The translations under genes were made by a program, and so were the position numbers. From positions 1 to 5,262 of the forward strand of contig NZ_SVCB01000087.1 of NCBI RefSeq assembly GCF_015058545.1: a stretch of 5,262 nt of DNA. The letters are read 5' to 3'. A model generated the notes under the pieces. The model was not told where the DNA came from and did no database searches. It worked only from the letters and a program-made list of their open reading frames with translations. The stretch is from Veillonella sp. (GTDB lineage: Bacteria > Bacillota > Negativicutes > Veillonellales > Veillonellaceae). The number at the start of each line of letters is the position of its first letter. Position 1 is the stretch's first letter. Positions 1-5,257 of the stretch are shown piece after piece.

Positions 1-72
1 AGAAGTTAATAAGTTACTGGGTTTTTAAAAGTGTTCAATTTCATATTGCAATTTACTATTTTTAATATTTTA

Positions 73-1266
73 CTATACTTTTGCAACTTTTCCTTCTCTA
101 AATGTGAAAATCGTGATTTCTCGCGGACAATTATAGCGAACCGGGAACCAATGACCTGTGCCGTTATTTACATAGCCGTACTTCGTGCCGTCCCGATACA
201 TACCTTTAAAATACTTCGTACCCACCGGCACAAGGGCTGTGCCGCCGACTACAATCTGACCGCCATGGGTGTGGCCGGAAAGCGTCACCGGTATATTATG
301 AGCGAAGGCGTTTTCAATAAAATCAGGATGATGCGCCAATAGAATAGTAAATGCTTCAGAAGGCACATTGGCCAACGCTTCCTTCAGATAGGTTTCACGC
401 TGTTCACCGCTGCGGTCAAATGAATACTCAACGCCGGCCAAATAGACCGGCCACGAACCGCCGCTTAAACGAAGTGAAGAGTTGCGGTGCATGCGCATGG
501 AAATACCGCTGAACGCCTCCAATACACGGGGCAGGTTTTTAAAATACTCATGATTCCCCAAAATATAGTCAATGCCGTCCGGAATTTTAGGAAATAACTC
601 TTCCAAGCGACCGCAGAGAGGATTTAAGAAATCCAAGTCATCAATTAAGTCGCCCGTAATAACCAAGCGATCCGGCTTTTCATTTAAAACGGTCTGCGTA
701 ATTTTGTCAAAGTCCCGTAAATCGATGAACGGCCCGATATGAACATCGCTAATCTGCGCTATTTTATAATCTTTCAAATATTCCGGCAAACTGCGAAATA
801 CCAAGTCAATATGGTTAACTTGAACTTTTTTAGCCCCTTCATAGGCTCTCACCACACCGCCACCGGCCGTTACTGCCGGCACCGCCCAAATGGCTTTGCG
901 TAAAAACTGCCGCCGACTATCCTGTTCTTCCGTGGTTGTTTTTTTAGCCCGCCAATTGACGGCCGCCATGACGATACCCAAAGGAATTAATATGGCAAAA
1001 CAAACGCCAAGCCCCATCATGAGCCCGTAAGTACCGGTTGCCCATGAGCGCCAGAACTCATACATAGCGGTTCCCAATAGTTGAACCTGCGCCATCTGGT
1101 AATATGTTGTCCCTGCGATAGCCAGTACCTGGAGCAAAACTAATCGCCAAAACCAACGGGAACGCCGTTTCACATTAGTTAAACGGACAATCAAATAGGA
1201 GTTGGCGAATACTATAAGAAAGATAATAAGCGTCGTTATGATAAGAAATATTAATCGTGCCGACAT
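73..1266 (-). CDS. Membrane-anchored calcineurin-like metallophosphoesterase with internal Tat motif (YkuE/YaeI type)
   Basis: Binuclear-metal phosphoesterase; the substrate is unknown. Numbering is from the upstream ATG at 1281 (402 aa). Three hydrophobic spans (about 10-32, 46-70, 85-108) precede a twin-arginine motif, SRRQFLRK (122-129), and a fourth hydrophobic stretch (130-144). The catalytic domain then shows DVH (179-181), GDLID (210-214), GNHE (242-245), HHPD (317-320) and GHTHGGQ (336-342), so all metal-ligand motifs are intact. Positive charges after span 1 (KRRSR) and span 3 (RAKK) suggest N-out topology, with the twin arginines in the cytoplasm and the catalytic domain outside. 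Known relatives such as B. subtilis YkuE are Tat-exported and act on wall or lipid substrates. I prefer the ATG at 1264-1266 because AGGTG lies 5 nt upstream of it (1272-1276), while the ATG at 1279-1281 has no good site; this gives 397 aa. It is the last gene of the NUDIX-mutY operon. The 72 bases beyond its stop are AT-rich with no clear terminator. Confidence 0.9.
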   Translation of the reverse strand: MSARLIFLIITTLIIFLIVFANSYLIVRLTNVKRRSRWFWRLVLLQVLAIAGTTYYQMAQVQLLGTAMYEFWRSWATGTYGLMMGLGVCFAILIPLGIVMAAVNWRAKKTTTEEQDSRRQFLRKAIWAVPAVTAGGGVVRAYEGAKKVQVNHIDLVFRSLPEYLKDYKIAQISDVHIGPFIDLRDFDKITQTVLNEKPDRLVITGDLIDDLDFLNPLCGRLEELFPKIPDGIDYILGNHEYFKNLPRVLEAFSGISMRMHRNSSLRLSGGSWPVYLAGVEYSFDRSGEQRETYLKEALANVPSEAFTILLAHHPDFIENAFAHNIPVTLSGHTHGGQIVVGGTALVPVGTKYFKGMYRDGTKYGYVNNGTGHWFPVRYNCPREITIFTFREGKVAKV

Positions 1267-1271
1267 GCTTT

Positions 1272-1276
1272 CACCT
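1272..1276 (-). promoter_or_regulatory. Ribosome binding site that decides the metallophosphoesterase start
   Basis: AGGTG on the minus strand sits 5 nt before the ATG at 1264-1266. It lies inside the five-codon extension that would be added by the upstream ATG at 1279-1281. That upstream ATG is preceded only by a weak purine run (TTAGAGA), so the shorter protein is favoured. Confidence 0.55.
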
Positions 1277-1320
1277 ACCATTCTCTAACTGAAATCTCTC
1301 GTTTCTTTAATCTCGTTAAC

Positions 1321-2562
1321 TTACTTCCTACAATATACTGTCAGTTTACCATGAGGTCCCGCCCAAGGTAAATCGGTAAAGTCTTTCGGCGATACCCATC
1401 GCCAGTCGCTGCTGCCTTGTTCTATTACAAGAGTATCATCACCTGTAAGCTCCGCCTCATAGACTTCCATATCCCAACAGCGATGAGAAAACACATGACG
1501 CAAGGTGGTAACCGCTTGGCTATGCCATTTAATTTCGCTATCTTTAATTTGGCCCTTTTGATGTTGCCAATCTATAAACTTACTCTCCCATTCACGAGCC
1601 AGTTCGTCAACGCCGATTAAGGGTAACTCTTTTTTATCCTGCATGGTCACATTACGCGGTACTTCCACATTCGGAAATTCCCACATGGAATGCAAGAGTC
1701 CTTTAGACGGCCGACGATGCAATAAGTATTCGCCATTTTCATTGCGAATAAGTCCCGTTACCACGGAGATAACAGGGACCGATTTCTTAACAATACGCAC
1801 CGGTAATTCAGCCGCAATGCCCAGTGCATCGGCTTTGCACCAACGACGCAGCGGGCAGCCTTCACAGCGCGGCGCTTTCGGAATACAAATGCTCGACCCA
1901 AAATCCATAAGGGACTGATTAAAATCACCCGGTCGGTCGTAAGGCAATGTTTCCTCAACCAACGCGGCAATCGCCTTTTTACCGGCGGTGCGCATAATAT
2001 CTTCGCGCACGGCGTAAAGCCGTGCATAGACGCGCAGCACATTACCGTCAATAGCCGCTTCGCGCTGATTAAAAGCTACCGACAAAATAGCACCCGCCGT
2101 GTAGGCTCCTACCCCTTTGAGGCTTTCCACCTCTTTACGGGTTCGCGGTATTTCACCGCCGTACTTAGTCATCACTTCACGGACACCAAGGCGTAAATTG
2201 CGAGCCCTGGAGTAATAGCCTAAACCTTGCCACGCTTTGACTACGGTATCTTCATCAGCTTCAGCCAAGGCTTCCTTGGTAGGGAATTGCTCCATCCAAT
2301 TCTCGTAGTACGGCTTCATCGCTTCAATACGGGTTTGCTGCGACATGATTTCCGATACCCAAATGCGATAGGGATCCTTCGTCTTGCGCCACGGCAAGTC
2401 TCGTTTATTGGCATCGTACCAGCTAAGGAGCGTCTTGACCCACGCCGCCTCAGCCACAGCGTTTTCAGCGGTAGCCTGATTGGATTCCGATTTCGCCTTT
2501 AAAGCTTCGGTGTCTATATTTTTATTTTTTAAACTTTTATCCTCATTTACGCTTCGAGCCAC
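1321..2562 (-). CDS. mutY: A/G-specific adenine DNA glycosylase MutY
   Basis: Removes adenine mispaired with 8-oxoguanine, starting base-excision repair that prevents G:C to T:A transversions. The 413-residue protein has a ~36-residue polar N-terminal extension and then the HhH-GPD glycosylase fold. Catalytic Glu71 lies in WVSEIMSQQT, the helix-hairpin-helix covers about 148-167 (LKGVGAYTAG), and the conserved Asp is Asp172 in IDGNV. The 4Fe-4S loop is complete: Cys226, 233, 236 and 242, spaced C-x6-C-x2-C-x5-C. Residues about 262-413 form the NUDIX-like 8-oxoG recognition domain. It contains RRPSKGLLHSMWEFP (283-297) and the FSH loop at 358-360, matching the FSH element of Geobacillus MutY. 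The start is GTG at 2562-2560, with GGAGG 10 nt upstream inside the NUDIX gene. The two genes overlap by 16 bases, implying translational coupling. The next in-frame start (GTG at 2455-2457) lacks a ribosome binding site. Confidence 0.97.
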   Translation of the reverse strand: MARSVNEDKSLKNKNIDTEALKAKSESNQATAENAVAEAAWVKTLLSWYDANKRDLPWRKTKDPYRIWVSEIMSQQTRIEAMKPYYENWMEQFPTKEALAEADEDTVVKAWQGLGYYSRARNLRLGVREVMTKYGGEIPRTRKEVESLKGVGAYTAGAILSVAFNQREAAIDGNVLRVYARLYAVREDIMRTAGKKAIAALVEETLPYDRPGDFNQSLMDFGSSICIPKAPRCEGCPLRRWCKADALGIAAELPVRIVKKSVPVISVVTGLIRNENGEYLLHRRPSKGLLHSMWEFPNVEVPRNVTMQDKKELPLIGVDELAREWESKFIDWQHQKGQIKDSEIKWHSQAVTTLRHVFSHRCWDMEVYEAELTGDDTLVIEQGSSDWRWVSPKDFTDLPWAGPHGKLTVYCRK

Positions 2563-3068
2563 GCCTTCATTGCCTCCACCGATTCCAACTCAGGAATTTC
2601 CGTTACTTTTGTTATCTTCATGTCCATGACACCGTCATTATCCTTGCCAAACACAAGGGTGCCTTTCAATAATTCACCGTTTAAAACCTGCGGAATCCAA
2701 TCCTCATCACCGGCCCACATAGAATCATAAGGAATTTTGTCAAAAGACGTCCAAAACGGCTCCATTTCTTCCGTTTCCATAGGAAGCCCTTCATATTTAC
2801 GCAACAGATACACGTAATTTACATGGGTCCATTCCTCATTATAAGGGAATTGAAAATCCAAAATAGCTACCGGCTCCAAGTCTTCCGGTTTTGCCAACAA
2901 AGAAGTCTCTTCAAATAACTCGCGCACGGCACACTGACGGAATGTTTCGCCGTCTTCGCGCTTGCCGCCGAAACCATTAGGCTTGCCGGCGCCTAAACCG
3001 CGCTTTTTGCGGCCCAGAAGAATCTCTTTTTTATCATTTACAATAAAACATAATGTAGTCGGTCTCAT
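2547..3068 (-). CDS. MTH1-like NUDIX hydrolase, probable 8-oxo-dGTP diphosphatase
   Basis: Predicted to hydrolyse oxidised purine nucleoside triphosphates to monophosphates, cleaning the dNTP pool. The NUDIX box runs from G35: G-KREDG-E41-TFRQCAV-R49-E50-L-F-E53-E54-T-S56. The usual glycine near its end is serine, and all metal-binding glutamates are present. From my memory of human MTH1 the similarity extends well beyond the box: KKRGLGAG (21-28), NGFGGK (31-36, N31 matching Asn33), EMEPFW (101-106), and IPYDSMW (112-118, W118 matching Trp117). The MTH1 base-recognition pair Asp119/Asp120 appears here as Gly120/Asp121. At 173 aa it is slightly longer than MTH1, with a C-terminal extension. 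The ATG at 3066-3068 has GAGG 7 nt upstream. It is the first gene of the operon, followed directly by mutY, which supports a role in 8-oxoguanine defence. True substrate preference is inferred, not shown. Confidence 0.92.
   Translation of the reverse strand: MRPTTLCFIVNDKKEILLGRKKRGLGAGKPNGFGGKREDGETFRQCAVRELFEETSLLAKPEDLEPVAILDFQFPYNEEWTHVNYVYLLRKYEGLPMETEEMEPFWTSFDKIPYDSMWAGDEDWIPQVLNGELLKGTLVFGKDNDGVMDMKITKVTEIPELESVEAMKAWLEA
2573..2577 (-). promoter_or_regulatory. Internal ribosome binding site for mutY
   Basis: GGAGG on the minus strand lies within the last codons of the NUDIX gene, 10 nt before the mutY GTG at 2562. It supports the GTG start and the 16-base gene overlap. Confidence 0.55.
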
Positions 3069-3162
3069 GTCATTGCCTCATTTGTTTTTTCAAAAAAAAT
3101 GTATCTAATCTTCAAACTTTATTTTAAACCTTAACTCAGATTCATCAAGCTAAGCTGTTATG

Positions 3163-3177
3163 CTAAATCGATTTTAG
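3163..3177. promoter_or_regulatory. Candidate operator dyad in the divergent intergenic region
   Basis: CTAAATCGATTTTAG contains the perfect 10-base palindrome AAATCGATTT. Flanking CTA and TAG arms make a near-perfect 15-base dyad (one base offset). It lies about 12-26 bases downstream of the predicted start of the minus-strand transcript, a typical place for a repressor site. AT-rich dyads also arise by chance, so this is only a candidate. Confidence 0.28.
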
Positions 3178-3194
3178 TAAATTAATATATTTTA

Positions 3195-3221
3195 ATTATA
3201 TCACACTGCCCAAAAGGTCAA
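3195..3221 (-). promoter_or_regulatory. Extended -10 promoter for the NUDIX-mutY-phosphoesterase operon
   Basis: Read on the minus strand, TTGACC (3221-3216) and a perfect TATAAT (3200-3195) are separated by 15 nt. TGA directly before TATAAT makes an extended -10 (TGnTATAAT), which compensates for the short spacer. Transcription would begin near 3188, leaving a leader of about 120 nt before the NUDIX ATG at 3068. The leader is AT-rich, and I see no riboswitch-like fold in it. Confidence 0.6.
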
Positions 3222-3256
3222 TCCTGTGTTAGTATTAGAGTAAGAGAGGTGTACTT

Positions 3257-4024
3257 ATGAATGAACCACTAATATTTAACATAGCCATGGGCCGCACCAA
3301 ACCGGAAAATATTCGCCATCGCGAAGTGGCTTGCCCGTTCTGTGCCGTAGATAAGCTTACGGACATATTGGAAACAAAGGGCGATATTATCTGGCTTATG
3401 AACAAATATCCCGTCTTAGATCGTACTTGGCCTACCGTTATCATCGAAACGCACGACTGTTTTAGTGAATATTCCAGGTATTCACCGGAAACCGCTACCG
3501 AAGTGCTTGATTTTTCTTTGCGCAAATGGCAAGAAACTATGACCCGCGAAGAGTTTAAGTCCGTCTTATATTTTAAAAACTACGGGCCAATGTCCGGGGG
3601 CTCCATTCGTCATCCCCACAGCCAAATTATCGGCTTATACGATTACGATTATCGGGAAGACATTAAGGTTCACCATTTTGATGGCCCTATTCTTAAAGAA
3701 GACGATAATTTAAAAATTACCTTATCCGATAAGCCCATTATCGGTTTTTTCGAATTCAATATGGAGTTTAATGAAAAAACGTCCAGAGCCTTGATGGCTA
3801 AACGAATTCAACAAATCTTACACTATATTTTAACAGACTTTTCACGGCACAGCGGTTCGTACAATCTGTTCTTCTACGATTTACAGACCGGTTCACAGTA
3901 TGTTAAAATAGTACCTCGTTACGTTACCTCACCGTTGTATATCGGCTATTCTATCAGTCAGATTAGCAACAAGGAGCGCGTTGAACAGATTAAAAATGAA
4001 TTGAATCGTGACTTTTTTGTCTAA
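3257..4024 (+). CDS. DUF4931-type protein of the GalT/HIT superfamily
   Basis: The exact reaction is unknown. The fold is inferred to be that of the histidine-triad/galactose-1-phosphate uridylyltransferase (GalT) superfamily. In 255 aa it shows CPFC (26-29), NKYPVL (49-54, like the GalT N-D-F-P-A-L element), His66, and FKNYGPMSGGS followed by HPHSQ (119-123). Aligned by eye with E. coli GalT, Cys26, Cys29, His66 and His119 match the zinc ligands Cys52, Cys55, His115 and His164. His121 matches the nucleophile His166 and Gln123 matches Gln168. This suggests nucleotidyl transfer or phosphorolysis through a covalent NMP-His intermediate. The protein is about 90 residues shorter than GalT, and no Leloir-pathway genes are nearby, so galactose metabolism is not supported. 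The start is ATG at 3257, with GAGGTG ending 5 nt before it. It is divergent from the NUDIX operon and 72 bases upstream of a cytosolic phosphoesterase. Confidence 0.85.
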   Translation: MNEPLIFNIAMGRTKPENIRHREVACPFCAVDKLTDILETKGDIIWLMNKYPVLDRTWPTVIIETHDCFSEYSRYSPETATEVLDFSLRKWQETMTREEFKSVLYFKNYGPMSGGSIRHPHSQIIGLYDYDYREDIKVHHFDGPILKEDDNLKITLSDKPIIGFFEFNMEFNEKTSRALMAKRIQQILHYILTDFSRHSGSYNLFFYDLQTGSQYVKIVPRYVTSPLYIGYSISQISNKERVEQIKNELNRDFFV

Positions 4025-4056
4025 TTAGTATGCCCTTACATTTGTGGCGAACTAGC

Positions 4057-4084
4057 TTGACATTTAAGCATAATTAATTATTAG
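4057..4084 (+). promoter_or_regulatory. Weak candidate promoter before the COG1768-like phosphoesterase
   Basis: A perfect -35 hexamer TTGACA (4057-4062) is followed after 16 nt by TATTAG (4079-4084), a 4/6 match to the -10. Against it, the predicted start near 4091 would fall on the ribosome binding site AGGAG (4087-4091), giving an almost leaderless message. Read-through from the upstream gene is equally possible, as no terminator is visible between the two genes. Confidence 0.25.
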
Positions 4085-4096
4085 TTAGGAGATACC

Positions 4097-4813
4097 ATGA
4101 AAATTTTTGCCATTGGCGATCTTCACTTTTCAGGCGAACCGCCTACCAAGCCAATGGATGTATTCGGTCCCCATTGGCAAAACCATCGCGAGCGCATCAT
4201 AGCTTCTTGGCTCGAACAAGTGAGCGATGAGGATATTGTCTTTGTTGTAGGCGATACTTCATGGGCTTTACGCCTGGCGGAGGCAGTGTCTGATTTAAAA
4301 GCAATTGCCCAGCTGCCGGGCCAAATTTATTTAATCCGCGGTAATCACGATTACTGGTGGAGCAGTGCCAAGAAAATGGACACGGCCATGCAACATGAGC
4401 TGACCTTTTTGCAAGGTCACGGCACCGCGATTGGCCACATTGCATTTGGCGGCACGCGCGGTTATCTTTGCCCCAATGATACATCCTTTGAAGAAGCGGA
4501 TGATACGTCCATCTATGCCCGCGAACTGCTTCGCACGGAAGCAGCGCTCAATGAAATGGAGCAGGCCCTTCGTAAAAGCTCATCAGTGCAAGCTCCGATT
4601 CGCATTTTGCTCTTACACTACCCGCCATTTAATGATAAAAACGAACCAAGCGGCTTTACGGAACTTTTAGCAAAATATAAAGTTGATCATTGTATTTTCG
4701 GTCATCTTCATGACAAAAATTCCTTTGATCGCATTCCCGAAACGTTTGGTAATACAAAATTGCATCTCGTTTCGGCAGATTATATGGATTTCAAACTCAA
4801 ACAAATTTTATAA
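4097..4813 (+). CDS. Cytosolic calcineurin-like metallophosphoesterase (COG1768-like)
   Basis: Predicted binuclear-metal phosphohydrolase of unknown substrate. The 238-residue protein has no signal peptide or membrane span. It keeps every core motif: GDLH (7-10), VGDTSWA (51-57), GNHDYWW (82-88), LHYPPF (173-178) and FGHLHD (201-206). The SWA after GDT and the YWW after GNHD are hallmarks I associate with the COG1768 predicted phosphohydrolases of Firmicutes. This subfamily is distinct from the membrane-anchored enzyme at the left of the window. The ATG is preceded by AGGAG with a 5-nt gap. Its stop codon TAA (4811-4813) overlaps the ribosome binding site of the next small gene, so the two are probably translated together. 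Co-location with the GalT-like protein suggests linked nucleotide or sugar-phosphate chemistry, but this is inference. Confidence 0.92.
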   Translation: MKIFAIGDLHFSGEPPTKPMDVFGPHWQNHRERIIASWLEQVSDEDIVFVVGDTSWALRLAEAVSDLKAIAQLPGQIYLIRGNHDYWWSSAKKMDTAMQHELTFLQGHGTAIGHIAFGGTRGYLCPNDTSFEEADDTSIYARELLRTEAALNEMEQALRKSSSVQAPIRILLLHYPPFNDKNEPSGFTELLAKYKVDHCIFGHLHDKNSFDRIPETFGNTKLHLVSADYMDFKLKQIL

Positions 4814-4817
4814 GGAG
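4812..4817 (+). promoter_or_regulatory. Ribosome binding site of the small downstream gene
   Basis: AAGGAG shares two bases with the TAA stop of the phosphoesterase and lies 6 nt before the ATG at 4824. It fixes the start of the 76-residue protein. The frame is open further upstream, to an ATG at 4683, but that longer reading overlaps the phosphoesterase and lacks this signal. Confidence 0.7.
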
Positions 4818-4823
4818 CTTTTT

Positions 4824-5054
4824 ATGAGTCGTATTCATCGTGAACATTTACAAGCAGGCTATATCTTCGGCGATATAGCCAATGAAGAATATATTTATTT
4901 GCCCGCCGGCGAAGTAGGCGTCGATTCCCCTATGTGCGTCTTGGAACGACATGGCAATTACGAGGACGTGAGCCTTGACGAAGCGACCCATCTCATCGAC
5001 ACCTTGTCCCTCAAGCCATGCAGCCATCCTAAATTGGGCAAACGGTCGTTTTAA
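4824..5054 (+). CDS. Hypothetical 76-residue protein, family not recognised
   Basis: I do not recognise this protein. It starts MSRIHREHLQ and ends LGKRSF, is soluble in character, and has no membrane span or signal peptide. It contains two cysteines (in SPMCVLE and KPCSHPK) and an acidic middle (NYEDVSLDEATHLIDT), but no classic metal-binding or DNA-binding motif. The start is well defined by AAGGAG 6 nt upstream, 10 bases after the phosphoesterase stop. This points to co-expression and possibly an accessory role for that enzyme. The stop codon TAA (5052-5054) runs straight into an 11-base tandem repeat and a hairpin-rich region that may be the end of a mobile element. The C-terminus (SLKPCSHPKLGKRSF) could therefore be altered or shortened by insertion; the sequence alone cannot settle this. 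Confidence 0.7.
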   Translation: MSRIHREHLQAGYIFGDIANEEYIYLPAGEVGVDSPMCVLERHGNYEDVSLDEATHLIDTLSLKPCSHPKLGKRSF

Positions 5055-5075
5055 AACTATAGGGAAACTATAGGG
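5054..5075 (+). repeat. Perfect 11-base tandem direct repeat
   Basis: AAACTATAGGG occurs twice back to back (5054-5064 and 5065-5075), starting on the last base of the upstream stop codon and ending just before the hairpin-rich region. It could be replication slippage or a junction scar. IS200/IS605 elements do not normally make target duplications, so it is not direct proof of insertion. Confidence 0.85.
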
Positions 5076-5129
5076 ACGGCGCTCTTGAAGCTCGTTACCG
5101 CTTCAGCAAATCAATATTTTGAAAATCAT

Positions 5130-5155
5130 AACCACCCGTAGAACGGGTGGTTTGC
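5130..5155 (+). terminator. Possible terminator of the plus-strand gene set
   Basis: A 9-10 bp GC-rich stem (5130-5139 with 5143-5152) with a short AGA loop is followed by only a short T run (TTTGCT). It is the first strong hairpin, 75 bases after the last stop codon, and could end transcription. The weak T-tract and the series of further hairpins make a mobile-element or RNA role at least as likely. Confidence 0.25.
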
Positions 5156-5257
5156 TCTGACCCTATAAGGGTCTTTCTCTAGTGGTTGCCCTCTAAAGAG
5201 GGCTTTGAGTAATCTGACAACCACTCTATTACCACTGGCTGCCCCCTACTCGGGGGC
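5130..5257 (+). ncRNA. Candidate multi-hairpin structured RNA (omega-RNA/HEARO-like), strand tentative
   Basis: Five helices can be read directly. H1: AACCACCCG (5130-5138) with CGGGTGGTT (5144-5152). H2: GACCCT (5159-5164) with AGGGTC (5168-5173), loop ATA. An outer stem, AGTGGTT (5181-5187) with AACCACT (5219-5225), encloses H3: GCCCTC (5188-5193) with GAGGGC (5198-5203). H4: GCCCCC (5241-5246) with GGGGGC (5252-5257), followed by TTTTA. A terminal hairpin followed by TTTTA at the downstream edge resembles the layout of IscB omega-RNAs just before the nuclease start codon, which sets the plus strand as first choice. On the minus strand it could instead be the scaffold after a tnpB gene. Most of these helices would form on either strand. 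Confidence 0.38.

Noticed and set aside
1..72. Rho-independent terminator for the minus-strand operon
   Set aside because: The stretch is AT-rich with T and A runs but has no GC stem to pair with them.
31..342. Plus-strand open frame of 103 codons at the left end
   Set aside because: It lies almost entirely antisense to the well-supported phosphoesterase, has no ribosome binding site, and its translation resembles no family.
421..470. CCGGCC-rich inverted sequence inside the membrane phosphoesterase
   Set aside because: It is coding and explained by Ala/Gly/Pro codons on conserved protein sequence; no sign of a site function.
1758..2051. Second minus-strand frame inside mutY
   Set aside because: It is a shadow frame; mutY covers this stretch with conserved motifs including the Fe-S loop.
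3230..3235. Plus-strand -10 (TAGTAT preceded by TGT) for the DUF4931-type gene
   Set aside because: Only a 4/6 match, and no acceptable -35 lies 16-18 bases upstream, so I did not list it as a feature.
3257..4024. Classical galT
   Set aside because: The protein is about 90 residues shorter than GalT and galK/galE are absent; only the catalytic signature is shared.
5130..5257. CRISPR array
   Set aside because: The hairpins differ from each other in sequence and spacing. There is no repeated unit with unique spacers.
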